A stretch of DNA of 64,000 nt from the NCBI GenBank assembly GCA_947168855.1, contig CAMVNO010000005.1, positions 152,439 through 216,438 of the forward strand, in the 5' to 3' direction. A model generated the notes under the pieces. That model ran no database searches. It was given only the letters and a program-made list of their open reading frames with translations, and was not told where the DNA came from. Below are positions 33,383-42,484 of this stretch, piece by piece; position 1 is the stretch's first letter; each line of letters begins with the position of its first letter. Made by a program: the position numbers and the translations under genes. This DNA comes from an uncultured Clostridia bacterium (GTDB lineage Bacteria > Bacillota > Clostridia > Christensenellales > CAG-138).

Positions 33383-35905
33383 TCATTCGGAAACGACGCC
33401 CTTGTACGTGTAGCCCTCGCGTTCGACGGCCGCCTGCATTTCGGCTTCGTCCGGCGTGCCGGACAGCTTCACCGTGACGGTATTCGTTTCATGGCTTGCG
33501 GTCGCCTCCGAAACGAACGGCAGCGCTTCGAGCGCTTTTTTAACGGTCGCTTCGCAGTGCGGGCACATCATCCCCTCGACCGAAAGCGTCACCGTGTCCG
33601 GCGTCTTCGGCGCCGGTTCCGCGATCTTTGCGCGGCGCGTTTTGCGGCGCGGACGGTCGTGCGAGGCGTCATGGATGCGGGCAAGGTTCAGCCGCAGCGC
33701 GTTTGTGACGACGCAGAAGCTCGAAAGGCTCATCGCCGCGGCGCCGAACATGGGATTCAGCTCCCAGCCGAACAGCGGTACGAACACGCCTGCGGCGAGC
33801 GGGATCCCGATGACGTTATAGATGAACGCCCAGAAAAGGTTCTCGTAAATATTCCGAAGCGTAAAGCGGCTCAGCCGGATCGCCGCCGCCGCGTCGGAAA
33901 GATTGGAATGCATCAGCACGATGTCCGCCGCGTCGATCGCAACGTCCGTTCCCGCGCCGATCGCAATGCCGATGTCCGCGCGCGTGAGCGCGGGCGCATC
34001 GTTGATGCCGTCGCCGACCATTGCAACCCTGCCGTAGCGGGACAGGTCGCGGATCACCGCCTCCTTGCCGTCGGGCAGCACGCCCGCAATGACCTCGTCG
34101 ACGCCCGCCTGCTTGCCGATCGCATTTGCCGTACGCGCATTGTCTCCGGTCAGCATGACGACGCGGATGCCCATGTTCCGGAACGCCTCGATCGCCGCGG
34201 GACTGTCCTCCTTGATGACGTCCGCAACTGCAATCATGCCGATGAACACGCCTTCTCTTGAAAACAGCAGCGGCGTTTTGCCGTCATCGGACAGCGCTTC
34301 CGCCTGTTTTTTCACCGCGTCCGGCACGTCGGTCTGCGTTTCCATAAAGCGGAGACTTCCGCCGAGGATCGTCTGATCCAGCACTCTTGCCGAAACGCCG
34401 TTGCCGACCAGCGCCCGAAATCCCGCAACCGGTTCGCAGAGGACGCCCTTCTCGTCCGCGTATTCGACGATCGCCTTTGCAAGCGGATGCTCGCTGCGCT
34501 GTTCCACGGATGCCGCAAGCTTCGTAAGCTCAACTTCGGACATGCCGAACGGAACGACGTCGGTCACCTTCGGCGCGCCGAGCGTAACAGTGCCCGTCTT
34601 GTCGAGCGCGATCACGTCGATCTTGCCTGCCTGTTCCAAAGCGGTTGCGGTTTTGAACAGGATGCCGTTCTTTGCGCCGACGCCGTTGCCGACCATGATT
34701 GCGACCGGCGTCGCAAGCCCGAGCGCGCACGGACAGCTGATGACCAGCACCGAGATCCCGCGCGCAAGCGCGTACCCGAACGCCTGACCGACGAGCAGCC
34801 ACACGATCAGCGTGACGACCGCGATCCCGATCACGATCGGAACGAACACGCCGGATACCTTGTCTGCGATCTTGGCGATCGGCGCCTTGGTCGCCGCCGC
34901 GTCGCTGACCATGCGAATGATCTGCGAAAGCGTCGTATCCTCGCCCACGCGCGTCGCGCGGCACAGAAGATACCCGCTTTGGTTGACCGTCGCCGCCGAA
35001 ACCGGATCGCCCGGCGCCTTGTCGACCGGGATGCTCTCTCCGGTCAGCGCGGATTCGTTGACTGCGCCCGAACCCTCCAGCACCACGCCGTCCACCGGAA
35101 TGCTCTCCCCGGGACGCACCCGGAAGACGTCGCCGATTCTGACTGTTTCGATCGGGACCTCCGTTTCAACGCCGTCGCGCACCAGAACCGCCGTCTTCGG
35201 CGCAAGCTTCATAAGCCCCTTGAGCGCGTCGGTCGTCTTGCCCTTCGAGCGCGCTTCCAGCATCTTGCCGACGGTGATCAGCGTCAGGATCATTGCGGCG
35301 GACTCAAAATAAAAGCGCATCATGTAATCCATGACCGCTTCGCTGTCGCCGTCGACGACCGCGCGGGTCATGGCAAACAGCACGCCGACGCTCCACGCAA
35401 ACGACACAAACGAGCCGAGCGCAACGAGCGTGTCCATGTTCGGCGCGCGATGTAAAAGCGCTTTGAACCCGCTGACGAAGAACCGCTGGTTGATGATCAT
35501 GATCGCCGCCGACAGAACGAGCTCCATAAGCCCCATGGCGACATGGTTACCGTCAAGGAATTTCGGCAGCGGCCAGTTCCACATCATGTGTCCCATCGAA
35601 ACATACATCAGCGGAATCAGCAGCACGACCGACGCGATCAGCCGCTTCAAAAGCGCGGGCGTTTCGCGGTCCAGAAGCGCATCCGCATTCTCTGCCGCTT
35701 TGGTCTCTCCCTTTTTCGACGCGCCGTATCCGGCTTTTTCGACCGCGGCAATGATCGACGCGGGGCTTGCGCTGCCCTCGACGCCCATAGAATTGGTCAG
35801 GAGGCTGACCGAACATCCCGTCACGCCCTCGACGGCGTTGACCGCCTTTTCGACGCGCGCGGCGCACGCGGCGCAGCTCATGCCTGTGACCTGATATTGA
35901 TCCAT
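33383..35905 (-). CDS. copA: Copper-translocating P1B-type ATPase CopA
   Basis: 840 residues. An N-terminal heavy-metal-associated domain ([15 protein letters not shown]) precedes the P1B ATPase core with metal-channel [11 protein letters not shown], phosphorylation site [15 protein letters not shown], and [10 protein letters not shown]; about eight membrane segments are visible. Unusually, a second HMA domain ([17 protein letters not shown]) is at the C-terminus after a basic linker ([10 protein letters not shown]). CPC identifies Cu(I) export. Start ATG follows AAAGGAG. It has its own consensus promoter; no CsoR or CopZ gene is adjacent. Confidence 0.95.
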   Translation of the reverse strand: MDQYQVTGMSCAACAARVEKAVNAVEGVTGCSVSLLTNSMGVEGSASPASIIAAVEKAGYGASKKGETKAAENADALLDRETPALLKRLIASVVLLIPLMYVSMGHMMWNWPLPKFLDGNHVAMGLMELVLSAAIMIINQRFFVSGFKALLHRAPNMDTLVALGSFVSFAWSVGVLFAMTRAVVDGDSEAVMDYMMRFYFESAAMILTLITVGKMLEARSKGKTTDALKGLMKLAPKTAVLVRDGVETEVPIETVRIGDVFRVRPGESIPVDGVVLEGSGAVNESALTGESIPVDKAPGDPVSAATVNQSGYLLCRATRVGEDTTLSQIIRMVSDAAATKAPIAKIADKVSGVFVPIVIGIAVVTLIVWLLVGQAFGYALARGISVLVISCPCALGLATPVAIMVGNGVGAKNGILFKTATALEQAGKIDVIALDKTGTVTLGAPKVTDVVPFGMSEVELTKLAASVEQRSEHPLAKAIVEYADEKGVLCEPVAGFRALVGNGVSARVLDQTILGGSLRFMETQTDVPDAVKKQAEALSDDGKTPLLFSREGVFIGMIAVADVIKEDSPAAIEAFRNMGIRVVMLTGDNARTANAIGKQAGVDEVIAGVLPDGKEAVIRDLSRYGRVAMVGDGINDAPALTRADIGIAIGAGTDVAIDAADIVLMHSNLSDAAAAIRLSRFTLRNIYENLFWAFIYNVIGIPLAAGVFVPLFGWELNPMFGAAAMSLSSFCVVTNALRLNLARIHDASHDRPRRKTRRAKIAEPAPKTPDTVTLSVEGMMCPHCEATVKKALEALPFVSEATASHETNTVTVKLSGTPDEAEMQAAVEREGYTYKGVVSE

Positions 35906-35969
35906 TCCGACTCCTTTGTCCGTTCCGGTTTCGATCCGTCCGGTTTAATTCCTACTGAATTGCTCGTGT

Positions 35970-35998
35970 ATTATATAACGCCTCCTGCCGCTTGTCAA
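35970..35998 (-). promoter_or_regulatory. Consensus sigma-A promoter of copA
   Basis: Perfect TTGACA-17 nt-TATAAT on the minus strand, about 65 nt before the copA ATG. I saw no clear CsoR or CopY operator palindrome. Confidence 0.88.
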
Positions 35999-36036
35999 GC
36001 GAGCGCGCAGGCAGATCGAAGCTTTTCAGATAAATG

Positions 36037-36066
36037 TTGGACAAATCGCAACAGATAGTGTATGAT
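36037..36066 (+). promoter_or_regulatory. Predicted sigma-A promoter of partner-switching cluster
   Basis: TTGGAC-18 nt-TATGAT, divergent from the copA promoter and about 95 nt before the start at 36162. Confidence 0.65.
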
Positions 36067-36161
36067 AAAAAGGAACCGACCGGTCGGATCGACCGGATTC
36101 CCGAACGGTGCGGTTCAGCCGCGCCCCGCCCGGCGCAGGAAGTCAGACAGGAGATTCGGAT

Positions 36162-37721
36162 ATGACAGTAAAAATACCTTTATACGGGCGCATTGATTCC
36201 AACAACGCCGCCGAACTGGAGAGGAGCATTTTCTCCCAGCTCGAAGGAAAGCATGCGGCGAGCGTGATTCTCGACGCCGAACAGCTCCGGTACATCTCAA
36301 GCGCGGGGCTCAGAGTACTGCTGCGCGTCAAGAAAACCCACCCGGATCTGACGATCACGGGCGTCAGCTCGGACGTCTACGAGATTCTCGACATGACCGG
36401 CTTTACCGAAATGATGAACGTCGAAAAAGCGTACCGCGTCGTTTCGATCGAAGGCTGCGAGGAGATCGGGCGCGGCGCGAACGGCACGATCTATCGCATC
36501 GACAAGGACAACGTCGTGAAGGTCTATAAAAACGCCGACGCGCTTGCGGACATTCAGCACGAGCGCGAGGTGGCAAAGCTGGCGCTGATCCTGGGGATCC
36601 CGACCGCGATCTCCTATGACGTGGTCAAAGTCGGCAACAGCTACGGTTCGGTGTTCGAGCTTCTGAATGCGCGTTCGTTCTCCAAGATCCTGAAAAGCGA
36701 TCCGGCAAAATTCGATTGGTGCGTTTCGGAGTTCGTGCAGATGCTGAAACGGATCCACAGAACGCTTGTTCCGAAGGGAAAGCTGCCCGACATGAAGGAA
36801 AAAGCGCTCGACTGGGCGATGTTTTTGAAGGGACATCTTCCCGAACAGGCGTGGAACAAGCTGTACGCGCTGATCGACGCCGTACCGACCGACGATCACA
36901 TGATCCACGGCGACTACCACACGAAGAATCTGGAGCTGCAGAACGACGAGGTGCTGATCATTGACATGGATACGCTCTCCGTGGGGCATCCGATCTTCGA
37001 GCTCGGTTCGATCTACAACTCGTTCGTCGGCTTCTCCGAGGTCGATCATGAGGTCATTCTGCGGTTCCAGGGCTTTGACTTCGAAACGGGAAAACGGTTC
37101 TGGCGGCATTCGCTCGCGGCGTATCTCGGGACAAACAACGAACTGAAGCTCCGGGAAGTCGAGGACAAGGCGCGCATCATCGGTTATGTGCGGCTGATCC
37201 GCCGCGCGATCCGCCGAAACGGTCTCGAAAACGAAATGGATCGCAGGGAGATCGAACACTGGACAGCCGAGCTGTTAACGCTGCTCGACACCGTCGATTC
37301 GCTGCTGTTCTCCGGAAACGAAATCGAGGTCGAGGCGATCGACGAGAATCTTCCGAAGGTGCAGGCATTCATTGCGCGGCATCTTGCGGAAAACGGCTGC
37401 CCGATGAAAGCGCGGATGCAGATCGAGGTTGCGGCGGAGGAAATCTTCGTCAACATCGCGCATTACGCGTATACGCCGCTTTCCGGCAGCGCGACCGTGC
37501 GCGTTGAGTTTTTCGAGAATCCGATGAGCGTTTCGATCACGTTTATGGATCACGGCATTCCGTACGACCCGCTCGCGCATCGCGAGCCGGACGTCGCGCT
37601 CTCCGCGGCGGAACGCGAGATCGGCGGTCTCGGGATCTTCATGACCAAAAAGATCATGGACGACGTTGCGTACGAATACCGCAACGGACAGAACATTCTG
37701 ACGCTGAAAAAGAACCTGTGA
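36162..37721 (+). CDS. STAS - APH-type kinase - RsbW-like HATPase fusion (partner-switching regulator)
   Basis: 519 residues in three modules. Residues 1-95 are a STAS anti-sigma-antagonist-like domain with YISSAGLRVLL (phospho-acceptor Ser region). Residues about 98-390 form an aminoglycoside-phosphotransferase/choline-kinase-like fold: glycine loop GRGANGTIYRI, lysine VVKVYK, catalytic HGDYHTKNLEL and metal-binding IDMDTLS. Residues about 400-519 are an RsbW-type HATPase with EVAAEEIFVNIAHYAY, DHGIPYDPL and GGLGIFMTKKIMDDV. Start ATG follows ACAGGAG. No membrane segment. The combination suggests an antagonist, a kinase and a switch ATPase in one chain; the target is unknown. Confidence 0.88.
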   Translation: MTVKIPLYGRIDSNNAAELERSIFSQLEGKHAASVILDAEQLRYISSAGLRVLLRVKKTHPDLTITGVSSDVYEILDMTGFTEMMNVEKAYRVVSIEGCEEIGRGANGTIYRIDKDNVVKVYKNADALADIQHEREVAKLALILGIPTAISYDVVKVGNSYGSVFELLNARSFSKILKSDPAKFDWCVSEFVQMLKRIHRTLVPKGKLPDMKEKALDWAMFLKGHLPEQAWNKLYALIDAVPTDDHMIHGDYHTKNLELQNDEVLIIDMDTLSVGHPIFELGSIYNSFVGFSEVDHEVILRFQGFDFETGKRFWRHSLAAYLGTNNELKLREVEDKARIIGYVRLIRRAIRRNGLENEMDRREIEHWTAELLTLLDTVDSLLFSGNEIEVEAIDENLPKVQAFIARHLAENGCPMKARMQIEVAAEEIFVNIAHYAYTPLSGSATVRVEFFENPMSVSITFMDHGIPYDPLAHREPDVALSAAEREIGGLGIFMTKKIMDDVAYEYRNGQNILTLKKNL

Positions 37722-37734
37722 GGAACGAACGGCT

Positions 37735-38601
37735 GTGACGATTCTTCCCGGAACAATCGACCTGCACATGCACACCTCCGTCTCCGACGGAACGGACTCG
37801 CCGGAGGATATTCTTCTGCGCGTTCGGGAAGCCGGGATCGGGCTGTTTTCGGTTACGGATCACGACGCGATCGAGGGCTGCCGGCGCATCCTTGCCGTGC
37901 GAAAAGCAGGCGATCCCGCGTTTATCACGGGGGTCGAGTTCTCGTGCAGGGACGCCGAAGGGCAGTATCACATCCTCGGCTACGATTACGATCCGGACGC
38001 CGCGCCGATCAACGGCGTCGTGCAGCAGGGACATGCGTTCCGCATGCAAAAGATCAAAGAGCGGATCGATTTTCTGAAGGAACGGTTCGGGTTTGTCTTT
38101 TCGCAGGAGGACATCGACCGGCTCCTCCGCTTACAGAATCCCGGCAAGCCGCACCTGGGCAACCTGATGGTGCAGTACGGCTATGCCGCAACCAAGGACG
38201 AGGCGATCAAGGCGTATATCAACCGGATGCGGTCCGAGGACGCCTACGTCCGCCCGGAGGACGCGATCCGCGGCATTCTCGAAAGCGGCGGCATTCCGGT
38301 GCTTGCACATCCGGCATACGGCAGAGGCGACGAGCTGATCATGGGCGACGCGCTTAAAGCGCGCGTGAAGCGGCTCATGGGCTTCGGGCTCCGGGGCGTC
38401 GAGGCGTTCTACTCCGGATTTACCGAAAAGCTGCGGAACGAAATGCTTTCCATTGCGGAAACATACGATCTGTATGTGACCGCGGGCAGCGATTATCACG
38501 GAAGAAACAAGCTGGTCGCTTTGGGGGATACCGGCATGAACGGAATAACGGAGATCCCGAAAGGGCTGATACAGTTTTTACAAAGAATCGAAGAACACTG
38601 A
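37735..38601 (+). CDS. PHP-domain metal-dependent phosphoesterase
   Basis: 288 residues from GTG at 37735. PHP metal-binding motifs are present in order: IDLHMHTSVSDGTDSPE, VTDHDAIEG, GVEFSC, LAHPAYGRGD and GSDYHGRNK. Stand-alone PHP proteins of this type (YciV/TrpH-like) hydrolyse small phosphate esters or short oligonucleotides such as 3',5'-bisphosphates. The gene lies 13 nt after the STAS-kinase-HATPase gene and 15 nt before the next, so it belongs to the same operon, though its link with partner switching is unknown. Confidence 0.88.
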   Translation: MTILPGTIDLHMHTSVSDGTDSPEDILLRVREAGIGLFSVTDHDAIEGCRRILAVRKAGDPAFITGVEFSCRDAEGQYHILGYDYDPDAAPINGVVQQGHAFRMQKIKERIDFLKERFGFVFSQEDIDRLLRLQNPGKPHLGNLMVQYGYAATKDEAIKAYINRMRSEDAYVRPEDAIRGILESGGIPVLAHPAYGRGDELIMGDALKARVKRLMGFGLRGVEAFYSGFTEKLRNEMLSIAETYDLYVTAGSDYHGRNKLVALGDTGMNGITEIPKGLIQFLQRIEEH

Positions 38602-38616
38602 ACGGAGGAACAAACG

Positions 38617-39231
38617 ATGAAAACCGATGTGATTGAGATCACGCCGAACGGAGACGGGATCGATCGCGCGCTTCTTGAAACCGAACGCGCGGCTGCGTAC
38701 CGCGGATTGGAGCCGAAACAGGCGCTGCGTCTGCGGCTGCTTGCCGAGGAAATGACGGGCATGCTTCGCACGCTGATCGGCAGCATGCCGTTCCGGTATT
38801 GGGCGGAAACGGAAGGACAGCGGTTCTCCCTGCATCTTGCGACGGAAACCCAGATGACCTCTGACCTGCGCAAGGCGCTTCTCGATGCGTCGTCGACCGG
38901 CAAAAACGCCGCGGCGAAGGGCTTTATGGGGCGGCTGCGCGATATTTTCACGCGGCTGGCCGACGCGGACGCCGTCCCTGCGTATCCGTACGAGTACGGC
39001 TACAGCTATGTGGACGTTACGGGCTTCGACGCCTCAATGGATATGTCGCCCAACGCCGCGCTGTACGGCTGGTCGCTGCACGCATACCGGAACGCCGTTG
39101 CCGAGAACAGGGACAAGGAGCCGGAAAAATGGGACGAGCTGGAAAAGTCGATCACGGCAAAGCTCGCCGACGACGTGAAGATCTTTATCCGCGGAAACAC
39201 CGTGGAAATGGTGATTGAAAAAACGTTCTGA
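38617..39231 (+). CDS. Uncharacterised protein, possibly a divergent HATPase-fold protein
   Basis: 204 residues after ACGGAGG. No signal or membrane segment. I do not recognise the family. The segment ALRLRLLAEEMTGMLRTLIG resembles the N-box helix of GHKL/RsbW ATPases (E-E followed by a position normally Asn, here Gly), and the C-terminus DVKIFIRGNTVEMVIEKTF ends like an HATPase last strand, but the glycine-rich ATP-lid motifs are missing. It is sandwiched between the PHP and STAS genes, so it may be a degenerate, non-ATP-binding partner of the STAS protein. Confidence 0.6.
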   Translation: MKTDVIEITPNGDGIDRALLETERAAAYRGLEPKQALRLRLLAEEMTGMLRTLIGSMPFRYWAETEGQRFSLHLATETQMTSDLRKALLDASSTGKNAAAKGFMGRLRDIFTRLADADAVPAYPYEYGYSYVDVTGFDASMDMSPNAALYGWSLHAYRNAVAENRDKEPEKWDELEKSITAKLADDVKIFIRGNTVEMVIEKTF

Positions 39232-39244
39232 AAGGAGCAACAAT

Positions 39245-39541
39245 ATGACTATTCATCAGGAAAAAAACGGAAACGCATTGACCGTCGCGCTTGAAGGCAG
39301 ACTGGACACCATGACCGCACCGGAGCTCGAAGAAACCCTGAAGGAAGCGCTGACCGGCGTCGAAGCGCTGACCTTCGATTTCGAAAAGCTGGATTACATC
39401 TCGTCCGCGGGGCTTCGCGTCCTGCTTGCGGCGCAGAAGACGATGAACCGGCAGGGCACCATGAAGGTCACGCATGTGAATGAGATCATTTCGGAGATCT
39501 TTGATGTGACCGGGTTCTCTGACATCCTCACGATCGAATAA
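39245..39541 (+). CDS. STAS-domain anti-anti-sigma factor-like protein
   Basis: 98 residues from MTIHQEKNGNALTVALEGRL (AAAGGAG site). The SpoIIAA/RsbV-like STAS domain has the phospho-acceptor motif DYISSAGLRVLLAAQK. Such proteins are phosphorylated by RsbW-like kinases and dephosphorylated by SpoIIE/RsbU-type phosphatases, switching the kinase between partners. It is closely similar along its whole length to the STAS protein at 58584-58880 (shared LDYISSAGLRVLL and AQKTMNRQG). Last gene of this cluster, ended by a strong hairpin. Confidence 0.93.
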   Translation: MTIHQEKNGNALTVALEGRLDTMTAPELEETLKEALTGVEALTFDFEKLDYISSAGLRVLLAAQKTMNRQGTMKVTHVNEIISEIFDVTGFSDILTIE

Positions 39542-39611
39542 CCCCCTGCGCACGGTCCGGATCCACGCAAAACGCCGCCGTGCGGCGAATGCCTGCATCC
39601 CGACAGAAACA

Positions 39612-39640
39612 GAGGCGAAGCCGTTTGGCTTCGCCTCTTT
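39612..39640. terminator. Intrinsic terminator between convergent STAS and redox operons
   Basis: GAGGCGAAGCC-GTTT-GGCTTCGCCTC, an 11-bp perfect stem followed by TTT on the plus strand. It can serve both converging operons. Confidence 0.85.
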
Positions 39641-39652
39641 CGTTGTACTGCG

Positions 39653-42475
39653 TTATTCCTGTTCGGTCGGATAGTCCGATTTGCCGGTGATCTTGCGCTT
39701 GATGATCTTGCCCATTCGCTTCAACGCGTACGGACCGACGAGCTTCATCATCTCCTCCGCGGTGTGCATTTCGCTCGCGGCGGGCAGATCGCGGCTCAGG
39801 TGGATCGCGTCGAACTCGCAGCGCGTGGTGCACAGACCGCAGCCGATGCACTGGTTGAGGTCGACGACCGTCGCGCCGCAGCCGAGGCAGCGGTTCGCTT
39901 CGATTTTGACCTGCTCCTCGGTGAGCGGCAGTCTGAGATCGGCAAACGTCGCGCGCGCTTCGCCCGGCTTAAATCCCGGACGCTGACGCGGCGAGCTGTC
40001 GAACGAGTCGGGCCGCGTGATATCGTCGCGGTCGAACTCGATGAACTTCCGGAGATCCCTGCCGATCACGAGCGACTGACCCGGGTGCACGAAGCGGTTG
40101 ATCGAGACCATGCCTTCCTTGCCGTCCGCGATCGCGTCGATCGCGAACTTCGCGCCGTGGAAGATGTCGCCGCCGACGAACACGTCGGGCTCCGCGGTCT
40201 GATACGTGGTCGGATCGGCGACCGCCGTGCCGTTTCTGCGGACCTCGACCCTGCTGCCTTCGAGCAGGCTTCCCCACTCGGCGCTCTGTCCGATCGCCAT
40301 CAGCACGTTTTCGCACGGGACCGTCATGGTGTCGTTCTCGTCGTAGGTCGGGCTGAAGCGGTGCTCCTCGTCATAGACGCGCGTGCAGCGCTTGAAGACG
40401 ACCGCGGTGACCTTGCCGGTTTCGTCGCGCAGGACTTCCTTCGGCCCCCAGCCGTTTTCGATCGCGATGCCCTCCTCAAGCACTTCCGCAACCTCGTCCT
40501 TCGCCGCGGGCATTTCGTCCAGCTGTTCGAGACAGAGCATCGTGACCTTGCCTTTGGTACAGCGCAGCGCGGTCCTTGCGACATCCGCCGCGACGTTGCC
40601 GCCGCCGACGACAACGACGTCGCCCGAAAGCGTTTCGTTTCCGTTCTGATTGACGCGCTTTAAGAACGCAACGCCGGATTCGACGCCCGCGCCCTCTTCG
40701 CCGGGCACGCCCGCGGTTCTGCCGCCCTGCAGACCGATCGCGATGTAGAACGCCTTATAGCCCTGTTTCCTCAGCTCGTCGAGCGTAACGTCCTTGCCGA
40801 CCTCGACGCCGCAGCGGATCTCGGCGCCCATCTTTCTGACGATCTCGATCTCCTGTTCGAGCACGTCCTTTTCGAGCCGGAAGCTCGGAATGCCGTTTAA
40901 GAGCATGCCGCCCGGACGGCTTTCCTTTTCAAACACGGTGACCGGATAGCCCTCGCTTCTGAGCCAGTACGCCGCGGAAAGTCCCGCGGGACCCGCGCCG
41001 ATGACCGCGATCGGGAACTCCGTCCACTCTTTACCCTCACCGTTTTCGCAGGGGACCGTAAACTCCTCCGGATGCTCGATTTCCCATTGCGCAAGGAATT
41101 TCTTGATCTCGTCGATCGCGACCGGCTTGTCGATCGTGCCGCGCGTGCAGCGGTCCTCGCAGCGGCGGTTGCAGACCGCGCCGCAGACCGCCGGGAACGG
41201 GTTGTCCTTGCGGATGAGCCGGACGGCCTCGGCATATCTGCCCTCCGCCGCCATCTTGATATAGCCCTGCACCGCAATATGCGCCGGACACGCCGTTTTG
41301 CACGGCGATGTGCCGGTGTCGTAGCAGTTCTCCTTGTTGTGATCGCGATAGTCGCGGTCCCACTTGTCCTCGCCCCAGACGTGGTCGTCCGGCAGCTCGT
41401 GCATCGGGTATTTCACCCGCGTGCCGTCCGCTTTGCACAGCTTCTGACCGAGCTTTGCCGCGCCTGCCGGGCAGACCTCGACGCACTTGCCGCAGGCAAC
41501 GCACTTGCTCTTATCGACGTGCGCGCGGTACGCGGAGCGCGACATATTCGGCGTGTTGAACAGCTGCGAGGTTCTGAGCCCGTAGCAGCTGCCCGCCGAG
41601 CAGTTGCAGATGCCGACGATGCGGTTCGGACCGTCGAGATTCGTGATCTGATGCACATAGCCCTTGCGCTCGGCGCGCTCGATGATCTCCATCGCCTCTT
41701 CGCGCGTGATGTAGCGCGCGTCCTTTCCGGTTTCCACCAGAAACTCCGCGATGTCGCCGACGCCGATGCACATATGACCTTCGATGTCGCCCACGCCCTC
41801 GCCGCGGATGCGCTGTGCCTTGCGGCACGCGCAGACCATGGAACAGAACTTGTCGTACTTTTCGAGCCAGTGCGAAAGGTGCTCGACCGAAACGCTTTGC
41901 GCCTCGACCGGGATCGCCTTTTCAACCGGAATGACGTGCATGCCGATGCCCGCGCCGCCCGGCGGAACGAGCTTTGCGGCAAGCTCCAGCGGCTCCTGCG
42001 GCGCAAGGTTGAACATCGTCGCGACCTCAGGATGCTCGTCCGGCAGCGTCTTGTGCTCGACCATGTACTCGCCCGAGCCCACGACCCACTTCGGGATCAT
42101 GTACTGGATGTGGCTATCGGCATTGTCGCGGTTCTGCTCAAGGATGCCGATCCAGATCAGGTGGTCGATGACCTTCTGCGCCTCTTCCTCGCTCATGTTG
42201 TTGCGCGCGGCGATCTCCTTGGTCGTGAGCCCCACGCGGCGCTTTTTGAAGCTCAGCATGAACCTGACCTCGTCCTTCGTCAGAAGACGGTCGAGGATCC
42301 AGAAATCCATATGGTTTTCCTTCATGCCGCCGGGAAGCTTTCTGGGAATGTTGTCGGTGATCAGCACCGCAAGCTTTTTAATGAGCTTTGCCTTTTCCGG
42401 ATCGTCGCAATGATGCGCGTCGACCGGATAATCCTTCTCGTTGACGTGGATCTTCGGATTGACTTCTTTGACCAT
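39653..42475 (-). CDS. Multidomain Fe-S / FAD pyridine-nucleotide oxidoreductase (GltD-like core)
   Basis: 940 residues. The N-terminal ~140 residues include a helix-turn-helix-like stretch (GLTTKEIAARNNMSEEEAQKV). A Cys-rich region follows (CSMVCACRK, CNCSAGSCYG) and a ferredoxin motif CVACGKCVEVCPAG. The middle is a GltD/NADPH-glutamate-synthase-small-subunit-like reductase: CPAHIAVQGYI, AVCGAVCNRRCEDRC, FAD loop VIGAGPAGLSAAYWL, NAD(P) loop VVVGGGNVAADVA. The C-terminus has CLGCGATVVDLNQCIGCGLC. It should move electrons from NAD(P)H through flavin and Fe-S clusters to a partner. Last gene of the four-gene redox operon; start ATG follows AAGGAGG. Confidence 0.85.
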   Translation of the reverse strand: MVKEVNPKIHVNEKDYPVDAHHCDDPEKAKLIKKLAVLITDNIPRKLPGGMKENHMDFWILDRLLTKDEVRFMLSFKKRRVGLTTKEIAARNNMSEEEAQKVIDHLIWIGILEQNRDNADSHIQYMIPKWVVGSGEYMVEHKTLPDEHPEVATMFNLAPQEPLELAAKLVPPGGAGIGMHVIPVEKAIPVEAQSVSVEHLSHWLEKYDKFCSMVCACRKAQRIRGEGVGDIEGHMCIGVGDIAEFLVETGKDARYITREEAMEIIERAERKGYVHQITNLDGPNRIVGICNCSAGSCYGLRTSQLFNTPNMSRSAYRAHVDKSKCVACGKCVEVCPAGAAKLGQKLCKADGTRVKYPMHELPDDHVWGEDKWDRDYRDHNKENCYDTGTSPCKTACPAHIAVQGYIKMAAEGRYAEAVRLIRKDNPFPAVCGAVCNRRCEDRCTRGTIDKPVAIDEIKKFLAQWEIEHPEEFTVPCENGEGKEWTEFPIAVIGAGPAGLSAAYWLRSEGYPVTVFEKESRPGGMLLNGIPSFRLEKDVLEQEIEIVRKMGAEIRCGVEVGKDVTLDELRKQGYKAFYIAIGLQGGRTAGVPGEEGAGVESGVAFLKRVNQNGNETLSGDVVVVGGGNVAADVARTALRCTKGKVTMLCLEQLDEMPAAKDEVAEVLEEGIAIENGWGPKEVLRDETGKVTAVVFKRCTRVYDEEHRFSPTYDENDTMTVPCENVLMAIGQSAEWGSLLEGSRVEVRRNGTAVADPTTYQTAEPDVFVGGDIFHGAKFAIDAIADGKEGMVSINRFVHPGQSLVIGRDLRKFIEFDRDDITRPDSFDSSPRQRPGFKPGEARATFADLRLPLTEEQVKIEANRCLGCGATVVDLNQCIGCGLCTTRCEFDAIHLSRDLPAASEMHTAEEMMKLVGPYALKRMGKIIKRKITGKSDYPTEQE

Positions 42476-42484
42476 GATGCCTCC

